Source: JBAZOO01 sp041648735 (GTDB lineage Bacteria; Verrucomicrobiota; Lentisphaeria; Oligosphaerales; CAITYL01). From it: 64,000 nt of DNA. Positions 25,535 through 34,101 of the stretch are shown here, piece by piece (the stretch's first letter is position 1; every line of letters starts with the position of its first letter). The stretch covers positions 55,208 to 119,207 of the forward strand of contig JBAZOO010000006.1 in NCBI GenBank assembly GCA_041648735.1, in the 5' to 3' direction. Under the pieces are notes generated by a model, which was given only the letters and a program-made list of their open reading frames with translations, made no database searches and had not been told where the DNA came from. The position numbers and the translations under genes are program-made.

Positions 25535-26449
25535 TCACTTCCGGCCCGCCCCTTCCAGCAGGCAGTCCAGCCATTCCGGCGCCAGGTGGGGCGGCGGCAG
25601 GGGCTTGTTCTCCGCCGGGGCGATGGGGGTGCGAGCGACGAAGAGGGTGCGGCCGCTGATTTTCGCCCAGACCAGCCCCGGACGCCGCCGTTGTTCGGGC
25701 GGGCGTTGAACCCCATCTCCGTCCCGAGAAGCCACATGGTCCGCCCGGAAAGGTCGGCTTCCGCCCGGCCGCAGGCCAGCCCGGTGGCGACCGCGCTGCC
25801 CCAAGCGGGATAAAGCTCCAGGCCGACGGTTTCCTTCTTGCTGTCCTGCTCCAGATCCAGCAAGATGAACTCGAAACGGTTGTCCGGCCGGGTCAGGTCC
25901 GCCGCCACTTTCTCCAGGCGCGCCTTGCCGGGCCGGTCCTTCGGCACGATCAGCAGCCCTTCCAGCCGGCAGCGCGGCAACTCCAGGCGGAGCTTCCCCG
26001 GCGTGTCGGCACGGCCCACCACCAGCCCCTGCTTTTTCTGGTTCCGGATTTCAAAGACGCTGACCTTCCCCTTCCCCCCGCCGCCGGCCAACTGCCAGCC
26101 GAACTTGATCCCGCGGCGGTTGAAGTTGTCAACCACGGCCTGCCGCGCCCAGAGCGGCCCGCGCCCCAAGTTCACGTATGGGCAAGGCAAAGGCCAAGGA
26201 TTTTCCCCCGGCCGGAAGCCCATGGCCGCCGGCCGCCATCAGTTCACCCCGGGAATCCCAGAACCAGATCCCCAGCTCCCTGGGGGTCGCCAGCGGCTTT
26301 TCCAGAGTGATGGCGACCTCCCTTTTCTTCGGGTCATACGTTGCCGAAAACCGCGGCAGCTCCAGCCGCTGGCCGACGGCCCCGTCCCCGCGGACGTAGC
26401 GGAACGCCTTTTCGCGGACGCCGGAGCAAGGCTTGGAAACAGGTGGCAA
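25535..26449 (-). pseudogene. Unrecognised gene broken by two frameshifts
   Basis: Coding-like sequence runs through three minus-strand pieces: about 26449-26165 (LELPRFSATYDPKKREVAIT, GIWFWDSRGELMAAGGHGLP), about 26190-25720 in a second frame (QAVVDNFNRRGIKFGWQLAG, RFEFILLDLEQDSKKETVGL), and about 25720-25535 back in the first frame (GLVWAKISGRTLFVARTPIA). Two compensating frameshifts would rejoin one protein of about 300 residues, possibly a beta-rich extracellular domain. No start codon with a ribosome site is visible; the 5' end runs towards the divergent RNB gene. I do not recognise the family. Assembly errors could produce the same pattern. Confidence 0.5.
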
Positions 26450-26565
26450 GCCATCCGGCCAGTCAGACCCAATCCCGCCGCGGAGTCCGCACGCGGCGGG
26501 GCCGGGGCTATGTTACCGCCCTTCCCCTCCCCCTCTCCGAAAACCCCACCCCAGCCGCCGGCGCC

Positions 26566-28611
26566 ATGGCCCACCCCCTCGAAAACCGGATCGTCGACTT
26601 CCTCGATGGCGACCAGATGCGCCTGGCCCGGGTGGTGAAGGGCAGCGAAAGCAAGCTCCAAGGCGAGGACGCCGCCGGCCGCGGAGTCCGCATCGCCCCC
26701 AAGCTGGTCCTGGCCGACCTCGGCCCCGCCAACGGCGCCGCGGAGTTCGCCCGGGCCGCGGAAAAGCTGGCCGCCGACCTGGCGCAACAGGCGGCCGGAG
26801 TCGAGCCGCCCCTGCTCTGGGAAATCGCCCAGGAGGAGCCGCGGGAGTGGTCGCCCGCCGAGCTGGCGCAGGCCTGGTTCAGCAGCGCCGGGCCGCGGGA
26901 ACAGGGCGCCCTCGTCCGCGCCCTGCTCCCAGCCGGGGCGCATTTCAAGCGCAACGGCTTCCTCTTCACCCCCCGCTCCACGGAAGAGCTGGCGGCGCTG
27001 CGGCTCCAGCAACAGCGGCGGCAGGAACGCGAGGAACGCATCGCCCGCCTCACCGCCTGGCTCCGCGCCACCCTGGCCGCCCCGGCGCCGCCGCCGGAAC
27101 CCACCGCCGCCGAACCGGCGGCCGGACTCGCCGCCGAACCGCGGGAACTGCTGGACCTGGCCACCAGCTACATCCTCGGAAACCAGCCCAACGAAGCCAC
27201 GCGCCTGCTCGCCACGGCCTTCCCCAAACGCGACCCGCGGGAGAGCGGCCTGGAACTACTGGGCCGCTTCAACCGCCTGCCGCCGGACGCCGACCCGTTC
27301 CTGCTGCGCCACGGGATCGTCGCCGCCTTCCCCGCCGCCGTCGAAGACGCCGCCGCCGCGATCCCCCCCTTCGCCGGCGCCGGCGGACACCGCCGCGACC
27401 TGACCCACCTGGAAACCTTCAGCATTGACGACGCCACCACCCGCGAGATTGACGACGCCCTCAGCCTGGAGCCGGGCGACGGTGGCCGCTGGCGCGTCGG
27501 CATCCACATCGCCGACCCCGCCGCCTTCATCCACCGCAAGGATCCCCTCGACCAGGCGGCCTTCGAGCGCACCCTGACCCTCTACCTCCCCACCAGCACC
27601 GTCACCATGCTCCCCCACCGGCTCGGCTGCGGCCTGGCCAGCCTCAACGCCGGCGAACTCCGCCCCGCCCTCTCCTTCCTCGCCGACCTCGACGCCGACG
27701 GCACGCTCCACGACTTCGCGATCACCCGCAGCCAGATCCGCGTCCGCCACCGCCTGACCTATGACGGGACGGACCGGCTGCTGGCGGCCGCCGCCACCAC
27801 CGCCCCGGAAGCCGCCGCCGCCGCCGCGGCCGAAGGGGAAGACGCCCTGGCGCCAACCCTGCGCAGCCTCCACGCCCTGGCCGAGCGCCGCCGGGCCAAG
27901 CGCAACGCCGCCGGCGCCCTCCAGCTCAACCGTGTCGAGGTGGACGCGCATGTGGAGCACGGGGAAATCACCCTCAGCCGCATCAGCGACACGCCGGCGC
28001 GCCTGCTGGTCAGCGAGTTCATGATCCTCGCCAACCACCTGGCCGCCGTCTTCGCCCTGCGCCACGACCTGCCCTTCATCTTCCGCAGCCAGGAAGCGCC
28101 CGCCGAACCGGTGCCGCCCATGACCGGGTACGACCCGGTGCTGTTCAGCCGGATCGTCAAGACCCTCAACAAGAGCCGGCTCTCCACCCAGCCCCTCCCC
28201 CATGCCGGGCTCGGGCTCGACCTCTACACCCAGATCAGCTCGCCGCTGCGGCGCTACGCCGACCTGGTGCTCCAGCGCCAGCTCGCCGCCCGCCTCGCCG
28301 AGGAACCGCTCCCCTACACCGCCCTGGAACTGATCGAAGTGCTCGCCGCCGCCGACGAGACCGAGGCCCGCAACCGCCAGCTCGAACGCCAGGACGAACG
28401 TCACTGGATCCTCGAATTCCTCCGCCGCCAGGGGCCGGAGTTCACCACCCCCGCCGTCGCCCTCGGCGGCGCCTGGATCGAGCTGGCCGAGTTCGGCCAG
28501 CGTGCCCGCCTCGCCGGCGGCAGCGCCGAAGCGGGCGAGCGCTTCCCGGCCCGCATCGAGCGCTGCGAACCCCGCAACGACCTCCTCCTCTGCGCCCGCG
28601 TCGGCGCCTGA
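26566..28611 (+). CDS. RNB-domain exoribonuclease (RNase II/R family)
   Basis: A 681-aa 3'-5' exoribonuclease. The catalytic RNB block reads ETFSIDDATTREIDDALSLE, followed by GIHIADPAAFIHRKDPLDQA, LGCGLASLNAGELRPALSFL, and SSPLRRYADLVLQRQLAARL. Of the four metal-binding Asp positions of RNase II, three are Asp and one is Glu, a substitution that I believe occurs in some family members. The first 330 residues lack the clear cold-shock domains of RNase R, and a C-terminal S1 domain is only weakly suggested, so I leave it as 'RNase II/R family'. The ATG at 26566 starts MAHPLENRIVDFLDGDQM; the frame is open upstream, but that part is low-complexity. Confidence 0.88.
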   Translation: MAHPLENRIVDFLDGDQMRLARVVKGSESKLQGEDAAGRGVRIAPKLVLADLGPANGAAEFARAAEKLAADLAQQAAGVEPPLLWEIAQEEPREWSPAELAQAWFSSAGPREQGALVRALLPAGAHFKRNGFLFTPRSTEELAALRLQQQRRQEREERIARLTAWLRATLAAPAPPPEPTAAEPAAGLAAEPRELLDLATSYILGNQPNEATRLLATAFPKRDPRESGLELLGRFNRLPPDADPFLLRHGIVAAFPAAVEDAAAAIPPFAGAGGHRRDLTHLETFSIDDATTREIDDALSLEPGDGGRWRVGIHIADPAAFIHRKDPLDQAAFERTLTLYLPTSTVTMLPHRLGCGLASLNAGELRPALSFLADLDADGTLHDFAITRSQIRVRHRLTYDGTDRLLAAAATTAPEAAAAAAAEGEDALAPTLRSLHALAERRRAKRNAAGALQLNRVEVDAHVEHGEITLSRISDTPARLLVSEFMILANHLAAVFALRHDLPFIFRSQEAPAEPVPPMTGYDPVLFSRIVKTLNKSRLSTQPLPHAGLGLDLYTQISSPLRRYADLVLQRQLAARLAEEPLPYTALELIEVLAAADETEARNRQLERQDERHWILEFLRRQGPEFTTPAVALGGAWIELAEFGQRARLAGGSAEAGERFPARIERCEPRNDLLLCARVGA

Positions 28612-28658
28612 CCAGGCCGGGATTTTGCTTCCACGAACCCGATCGGACGGATGGAAGA

Positions 28659-28781
28659 ATGATCGAACGTCGCTTCAACATCCCGTTTGTGGCAGGAATG
28701 GCGTTGCGGGAGAAGCAGATCCAGCAGAACTACCGGCCCGTGATTGCCGTCCACAAATGGTTTGCGCGCCGGCCGCCAAGA
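28659..28781 (+). pseudogene. N-terminal fragment of a DUF1156 DNA methyltransferase
   Basis: The first 40 codons read MIERRFNIPFVAGMALREKQ, then IQQNYRPVIAVHKWFARRPP. This is the highly conserved start of DUF1156 proteins (large zinc-ribbon, adenine-specific methylases found with DNA-helicase and Hsp90-like defence partners). After ARRP the match ends abruptly, and the remaining frame (to 28865) is unrelated. This relic occupies most of the 300-bp gap between the RNB gene and the convergent adenine deaminase gene. Confidence 0.65.
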
Positions 28782-28912
28782 TGCCGAAATTCCCTTTTGA
28801 AGCCGCTGCCAAAGAGATTACATCCAATCCAGAACCCTTTGTGGACACGGTTTTCTCTTGCGTAGCCCCATCGCCTTGCCCCAAAAAAACTGCCCCGGCA
28901 GGAGGCAACCCC

Positions 28913-29929
28913 TTATTTCCATTCCTGGCAGAAGCGGTCGATCCGGGCCAGCAGCTCCGCCTTCGCCGCATCCTCCAGGAAGCTGGCCAAAAAGGAGTTC
29001 CGCGCCAACTGCACCACCTGCGGCCGGGACAAGGCCAGCGCGGCGGCCACGGCCCGGTAGTTCTCGTTCAGATAGCCGCCAAAATAGGCCGGATCGTCGG
29101 AATTCACCGTGGCGACCAACCCCTTGTCCAACATTTCCGCCAGGGGATGCCGGGCCAGGTCCTTCACGACTTGCAGCTTCAAGTTCGACAGCGGACAGAG
29201 GGTCAGCGGCATTTTCCGGGCCGCCAGCTCCGCGACCAGCGCCGGGTCTTCGAGCGCCCGGTTCCCATGGTCAATCCGCGAAACCCGCAGCCGCTCCAAG
29301 GCCTCCCAGACATATTCCGCCGGGCCTTCCTCGCCGGCATGGGCCACCGCCCGGAACCCCGCCTGCCGCGCCTGGGCGAACACCCGTTCGAACTTGGCGG
29401 GGGGATGCCCCTTTTCCGATGAGTCCAGGCCGACGCCGGCAATCCAGGGCTTGAAGGGCAATGCCGCCGCCAACGTCTGGAACGCGGCATCTTCGCTCAG
29501 ATGCCGCAGGAAGCAGAGGATCAGCCGGTGGCTGATGCCGAGCTTTTCCCGGCCGTCCTCCAGTGCCCGGTGGATCCCGGAAATGACCGTGGCAAACGGA
29601 ACCCCGCGTGAGGTATGGGTCTGCGGGTCGAAGAACACTTCGACATGAAGCACCTGCTGGGCCTGCATCCTTTGCAGGTAAGCCCAGGTCAGGTCATAAA
29701 AGTCCTGTTCTTCCACCAGCACCTGGGCGCCGCTGTAATAAATGTCCAGGAATTCCTGGAGGTTGTTGAAATTGTAGGCGGCCTGCAACTCCGCGACCGA
29801 GCCATATTTGATCTTCAGCTTGTTCCGTGCGGCGATCCGGAACATCAGCTCGGGCTCGAAAGTGCCTTCGATGTGCAGATGCAGTTCCGCCTTGGGCAAG
29901 CCGCAAATGAAATCGTCGCTCACGCTCAT
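28913..29929 (-). CDS. Adenine deaminase (AAH1-type) of the adenosine deaminase family
   Basis: A 338-aa zinc hydrolase. The metal site begins with HLHIEGT (H17, H19), then AVAHAGEEGPAEYVWEAL, RIDHGNRA, and VNSDDPAYFGGYLNENY. The last motif favours the adenine deaminase subgroup (bacterial AAH1-like enzymes, adenine to hypoxanthine) over true adenosine deaminases. Length matches the family. The ATG at 29929 is preceded by AGGAGAAGG, a strong ribosome site; the longer open frame reaches into repeated sequence and is not coding. Purine salvage is the likely role. Confidence 0.88.
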   Translation of the reverse strand: MSVSDDFICGLPKAELHLHIEGTFEPELMFRIAARNKLKIKYGSVAELQAAYNFNNLQEFLDIYYSGAQVLVEEQDFYDLTWAYLQRMQAQQVLHVEVFFDPQTHTSRGVPFATVISGIHRALEDGREKLGISHRLILCFLRHLSEDAAFQTLAAALPFKPWIAGVGLDSSEKGHPPAKFERVFAQARQAGFRAVAHAGEEGPAEYVWEALERLRVSRIDHGNRALEDPALVAELAARKMPLTLCPLSNLKLQVVKDLARHPLAEMLDKGLVATVNSDDPAYFGGYLNENYRAVAAALALSRPQVVQLARNSFLASFLEDAAKAELLARIDRFCQEWK

Positions 29930-30220
29930 GGCCTTCTCCTGTGGGCTGGGAGGGGCTGGCCGGGAGCCGGCCGAATGGCTGGTGCCGCGCCAGGCCAGGA
30001 ACTGTACCATGCCGGAATCCGGCAGCCAAGCCAGGCGGCGCCGGCACCAGCTCTGACGAATTCCGTCCGGGCTTGCCGCGGCCGCCGGGCCGCACGGCGG
30101 GTTCGGCGCGTTTCGGGCAGGCGCGGCCATCGGGCGGCGGTTTGGGCGGCCATTGGGAACCGGGGCGGGATGGGGTGGACGGGCGGCGGGGCGGAGATGG
30201 GATGGCCGCGGCCTTGCGGC

Positions 30221-30702
30221 TCAGTCGGGGGCCAGGCGGTATTGCCAGGCGCGCCCCGTGGCCGGCGGCGAGTCACTCAGGATCGCGTTGGAGAGGGAGG
30301 CGATATTGAAGGGTTTGCCGATTTGCAGGAGCAGGCAGTGGTTCTTCCAGGCGTGGCCGCGCTGGCCGTAGCCATGCTCCATCTCGTAGCCGCCGTTTTT
30401 CTCGCTGTTAAACTCCTCGTTCCCGATTTTCCAGCGCAGCCGTCCAGTCCGCGCCAGGGCGAGGGCGTTGTGCCCTTGGGGTTTGATGTTGGTGATCCAT
30501 TGGTTGTGGTAGAGGGTGCCGCCCTCGGCGTCCCGTTCGGTGAGCTCGGCCACATGCAGGGTTTCGCCATGGTAGGCGACGGGGGTCTGCCAGCGGACGT
30601 GGCGCCCGCCCTTTTGCCGCCCGCCGCGCAAGATGGCGCGCACCCGGCGTCCCCCCGTCCATTTCCCGTCCGCGCCGGGAAGCTGGCGGTTTTGATTTCC
30701 AT
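30221..30702 (-). pseudogene. Transposase C-terminal remnant
   Basis: The minus-strand frame ending at 30221 encodes RWQTPVAYHGETLHVAELTE, YHNQWITNIKPQGHNALALA and RTGRLRWKIGNEEFNSEKNG, then GYEMEHGYGQRGHAWKNHCL. This is the DDE-transposase end in which the third catalytic Glu sits in the KIxNExFN motif. The first two Asp motifs are absent. An ATG at 30702 has a strong AAGGAGG ribosome site, but its frame differs from the conserved one and would need a shift after about 17 codons. The fragment has decayed and is not expected to be active. Confidence 0.7.
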
Positions 30703-30762
30703 GGCTTTGCGCCTCCTTGATATTGATGATATACCTATTCCCAAGATTCATGCAAGGAAAAT

Positions 30763-30791
30763 GGCGGCGCGACAAAAAAAATCGCGCCGCC
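30763..30791. other. Perfect hairpin at the end of transposon remnant 1
   Basis: GGCGGCGCGA and TCGCGCCGCC pair perfectly around a 9-nt loop of C and eight A. There is no T-run after the stem on either strand, so it is not a clear intrinsic terminator; it may be an element end. Confidence 0.7.
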
Positions 30792-30857
30792 CCTAGTTTC
30801 AGGTCAAATCAGCGGGACAAACTCGCAATTCGTCAGAGCTTGGGTTACAATACCCCC

Positions 30858-31994
30858 ATGCCCGCAAAGAGATGGAAAATCGGCCTTTATCTGCCCCCCG
30901 GCCCGGCGCATTACAGCAAGGTCTTCAGCGGCGTAGGCGTCTATTGTCGCGGCCGACACCAATGGACCATTCTCAACTGGCCGAACCTGACGCAGCCGGC
31001 GGATGCGGAACTGGAGCAGGAGCTACAGGCCAACGAGATTGACGGAGCGATCGTGATGGGTACTCCGGGTTGGGAGTCGCTGGTGCTGGCTGGCCGCGTG
31101 CGGGCGGTCAGTGTTCGCAATGCGGGGGATTTCCCGGGTTTGCCGCGTGTCGGGGGCGATTCAGGCGCGATTGGCCGTCTGGCCGCCCAGCACTTCCGCG
31201 AGCGCGGGCTGTGGCATCTGGCGGCGGTGGGAGAGCGCGGATCATTGCCATCGGCCCAGCGACTGGCTGCGTTCACCGAGGCGGCGCTGGACTGGTGCCC
31301 CCAGCCCGTGCATCAGCATCTCCTGGCCGGCCCGGCCGCCCTGACACGCTGGCTGCGGGGCCTTCCCCGCCCGGTCGGCATCTTCTGCTGGAACGATGAG
31401 GCCGCCAAGTATGTACACTCCGCCTGCGAGGCGCTCGACCTGAAAATTCCCCACGATGCGGCGATCCTCGGCGCGGACAATGATGAAGCCATTTGCCATG
31501 TGCTAGACCCGGCCCTCAGCAGCATCGATCCCAATGCGCAGCGCATAGGCTACGAGGCCGCCGCGCTGCTGGACCGCCTGCTGGCCGGCGAAACCGCGCC
31601 ACGGGAACCGCTGCTTATACCGCCCATCGGGTTGGTGACGCGGGCCTCGACGGACATGCTGGCCATCGACGCCCCGGACGTGGTCAAGGCCGTTCGTTTC
31701 ATTGGCGATTACGCGAATGGTTCGCTGCAGATCAAAGATTTAATGAAACACCTGGCCGTATCGCGCAGCTCGCTGGAACGCCAGTTCCGCACGGCTCTGG
31801 GGCGCTCGCCGCGCTCGGAGATCACCCGCGTGGTAGTCCACCGGGCGCAAGACCTGCTGGCCCACACCGATTTAGCGATCCCCACCATCGCCGAACGCTG
31901 CGGCTACGCGCGGCACAACAATTTCACCGCCATGTTCCGCAAGCAGACCGGACAGACCCCCACCGCGTACCGGCGGCAGACAAGGTTGATGTGA
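30858..31994 (+). CDS. XylR-type transcriptional regulator (LacI-like sensor, AraC HTH)
   Basis: A 378-aa regulator. Residues about 5-265 form a periplasmic-binding-protein-like sugar sensor as in LacI and XylR (FCWNDEAAKYVHSACEALDL, AILGADNDEAICHVLDPALS, IGYEAAALLDRLLAG). The C-terminal 100 residues are an AraC-type double helix-turn-helix (KHLAVSRSSLERQFRTALG, IPTIAERCGYARHNNFTAMF). Such fusions activate pentose or plant-sugar genes on binding a sugar. It faces the minus-strand glycosidase genes head-on, at the downstream edge of the carbohydrate island, and is the only sugar-type regulator seen in the window. Start ATG 30858 (MPAKRWKIGLYL). Confidence 0.88.
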   Translation: MPAKRWKIGLYLPPGPAHYSKVFSGVGVYCRGRHQWTILNWPNLTQPADAELEQELQANEIDGAIVMGTPGWESLVLAGRVRAVSVRNAGDFPGLPRVGGDSGAIGRLAAQHFRERGLWHLAAVGERGSLPSAQRLAAFTEAALDWCPQPVHQHLLAGPAALTRWLRGLPRPVGIFCWNDEAAKYVHSACEALDLKIPHDAAILGADNDEAICHVLDPALSSIDPNAQRIGYEAAALLDRLLAGETAPREPLLIPPIGLVTRASTDMLAIDAPDVVKAVRFIGDYANGSLQIKDLMKHLAVSRSSLERQFRTALGRSPRSEITRVVVHRAQDLLAHTDLAIPTIAERCGYARHNNFTAMFRKQTGQTPTAYRRQTRLM

Positions 31995-32138
31995 GCGGTG
32001 CCAATGCGGGTTGGCACCGTCCCCCCGGCATCCCCCGGCAGCGACGTGGGCGATGGAATCCCTATCCGCCCGACACGGCACGGCTTACTCCACCATTGGC
32101 AGGGCCTGGCCCGGGGCCACGCCCGCAGCCTGCACCGC

Positions 32139-32255
32139 CTAGCCCAGCGCCGCCGCAGTCAGCTTAGGAAGGGTTGCCGGCTGCGCGGCCCGCGCCGTGG
32201 CGGGGGCAAGAATTACCATGATTCCCAGGCAAAGGGCCGGTAAGGGAATTTTCAT
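32139..32255 (-). pseudogene. 38-aa signal-peptide ORF, truncated gene start
   Basis: MKIPLPALCLGIMVILAPAT followed by ARAAQPATLPKLTAAALG is a good signal peptide with an A-x-A cleavage site and then almost no mature protein. It lies just downstream of the glycosidase pair on the same strand. It looks like the start of a secreted-protein gene whose body was lost. The rest of the gap 31995-32287 shows nothing recognisable. Confidence 0.4.
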
Positions 32256-32287
32256 CACGCCCTCGGGTTTCGTGTTTGCCTGTACCC

Positions 32288-34081
32288 CTACTTCGGCGCC
32301 GCCGCGAGCTTCTTCACTCGGGCTTCCTTGATGTAAAAACTGTTGGGCGAGCCGTTGGCGTCGAGGCGGAAGTTCATCCCCCACTGGCCTACAAAGTTGG
32401 CGTCATTCACGGTCCAAACGGCTTCGTGCCACTGGTCATCCGCGGGAATCGCATAACGCTTCGGGGCCCCCTTGTAGCCCTTGAGCGACTCGTACATGAG
32501 GCCGAAGCTCGCGGCCTTGCCCGGCGCGATCCGCCGCACCACGACCGTCATTTCGAGGTTCGTCGTCCCGAACGGCGCAAACTGCGGATCAGCGCGGAAG
32601 TACACATAGCGCCCTTCGCCATGTAACTTCGGATTGTTGAAATCAGGACTGCGCCAGGAGCCAACCAGATCATTGATCACCGTGGTGGTTTGCGGATTCC
32701 TTTGGGTCAAGCCATCATCCACATTCGCTACCCCCAGTTTGCAGGTGACCTGCTGCGCGTGGGCGTAATCGCCGCCCCAGGGATAGGGCTTGGCGGCATT
32801 GGCCTGCGCCTGCTGGACCAGCGCCGCCGGCAGGCCGGTGACCAGCACCGGGGTCCGCGTCAGCGCCAGCTCGGCGCCCGCCGCCAGCGGCGTCTTCTTT
32901 CCCGTCAGGTCCACCACCGTCACCGCGCCGCTGAACTTCGTCTTGACATCCTTGGCCTTCGCTTCTTTTTCGAGCGGCGCCCAAGTCGCCAGCACCGGTC
33001 CATTGGCCCCTTGGTACATAAAGCCATACCCGCCGCCTCCAACATCAAGCCAACCGATGCTCCGCGGCTCCGGCCCGAGCTGGGTGGTCAGCGTCTTGAG
33101 CGCCACATAGGACGGACGCACCGTCCAGTCGTGACGGATCAATCCGAAATCCTCTCCGCTGCGGTCGGCCATCCCGCGGGCCTCGAACCAGAAGATTTTC
33201 TGGAACCCCTGGGCGATGGAAAGCAGGTACGCCTTGGCGACCATCTCCGCCTGCTTCGCGTCCTTTTCCGGGTTCGGCTGCGCCGGCGCGCCGCCGCCGA
33301 TCTCGGTGATCCACAGCGGCATGTCCGCCCGCTGTCGGTTGGCCGCCAGCATCTTCCGCACGCTCCCGGCCATGCTCAGGTATCCGACCTCGCCGCCGTC
33401 CATCGCCGCGAACAGGTTTTCGTACGGGTGGACGCAGACGAAATCGAAGTGATTGGCCGCCCCCGCCTTGATCGTGGCATCGAGGAAGCCCACGTCGAAG
33501 TTGGCCACGCTTAAACCGATCTGCGCCGTCGGATCGGCCTTTTTCGCCGCGTCGTACGCCGCCACCACCAGGTCGGCATATTCCTTGGGCTTGTCCTTGC
33601 CGACATAGAAACTGCCATTGAACTCGTTCCAGACTTCCCAGTACTTGATGTCGCCCTTATAGCGCTCGACCGAGGCGGTGATGTAGTCGCGCCAGAATTT
33701 CATGTCCTTGATCGGCCCGCGGCGCGTGCCGCCGTCAGCCGACGCCCATGGGGCGAAGTACCACCAGCCGCCGGTTAGATGCAGGTGGTTCTCCCGCACA
33801 TTGGCAACCAACTTGTCGGTGCCTTCCCAGTTCCACTGTCCCTGCTTCGGCTCGATGCCCTGCCATTCGCCGAACAGACGCACCCAGCGCACCCCGGCTT
33901 GCTCCAGCAGCGGATTGAACTTCGGATAGCTGCCCGAGGTTTCCGCACTGCTGCCCATCGCCCACGGGCTGGCATCATCGCGCGGATCAGGTTCCGCGGC
34001 ATCCACGTTCGCCACTTGTTGAAACAACAATGCGATTCCAGCGAAAAGCCCCATCATTTTCACATTCATAAACCTGTTCAT
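32288..34081 (-). CDS. Secreted clan GH-A glycoside hydrolase (paralogue 1)
   Basis: A 597-aa protein with a signal peptide (MNRFMNVKMMGLFAGIALLF...VDAAE). The TIM-barrel part (about 40-400) shows the two clan A glutamates: acid/base in KYWEVWNEFNGSFYVG and nucleophile in PLWITEIGGG. The C-terminal 190 residues are a beta-sandwich-like module ending FYIKEARVKKLAAAPK. It resembles GH39/GH5-like enzymes without fitting a family clearly. It is a tandem paralogue of the next gene, 20 bp away in the same operon. The ATG at 34081 has AAGGA 7 bp upstream; an in-frame ATG at 34087 is an alternative. Likely exported to act on a polysaccharide. Confidence 0.8.
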   Translation of the reverse strand: MNRFMNVKMMGLFAGIALLFQQVANVDAAEPDPRDDASPWAMGSSAETSGSYPKFNPLLEQAGVRWVRLFGEWQGIEPKQGQWNWEGTDKLVANVRENHLHLTGGWWYFAPWASADGGTRRGPIKDMKFWRDYITASVERYKGDIKYWEVWNEFNGSFYVGKDKPKEYADLVVAAYDAAKKADPTAQIGLSVANFDVGFLDATIKAGAANHFDFVCVHPYENLFAAMDGGEVGYLSMAGSVRKMLAANRQRADMPLWITEIGGGAPAQPNPEKDAKQAEMVAKAYLLSIAQGFQKIFWFEARGMADRSGEDFGLIRHDWTVRPSYVALKTLTTQLGPEPRSIGWLDVGGGGYGFMYQGANGPVLATWAPLEKEAKAKDVKTKFSGAVTVVDLTGKKTPLAAGAELALTRTPVLVTGLPAALVQQAQANAAKPYPWGGDYAHAQQVTCKLGVANVDDGLTQRNPQTTTVINDLVGSWRSPDFNNPKLHGEGRYVYFRADPQFAPFGTTNLEMTVVVRRIAPGKAASFGLMYESLKGYKGAPKRYAIPADDQWHEAVWTVNDANFVGQWGMNFRLDANGSPNSFYIKEARVKKLAAAPK

Positions 34082-34101
34082 TTTCATGTCCTTCCGGTAT
34101 G

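Larger units (their letters stand above)
30050..30797 (-). mobile_element. Degenerate transposon remnant, copy 1
   Basis: About 748 bp almost identical to 63131-63878. It runs from AGCTCTGACGAATTCCG-like sequence to a perfect 10-bp hairpin and CCCCTAGT, where the copies diverge. It carries the C-terminal part of a transposase. A third partial copy of its left end, about 53 bp, lies at 39641-39693. The promoter region of the adenine deaminase gene borders it on one side and the XylR-type regulator on the other. Confidence 0.85.

Noticed and set aside
30763..30791. Hairpin as a rho-independent terminator
   Set aside because: The stem is strong, but neither strand has a T-run after it; the A/T-run is in the loop.
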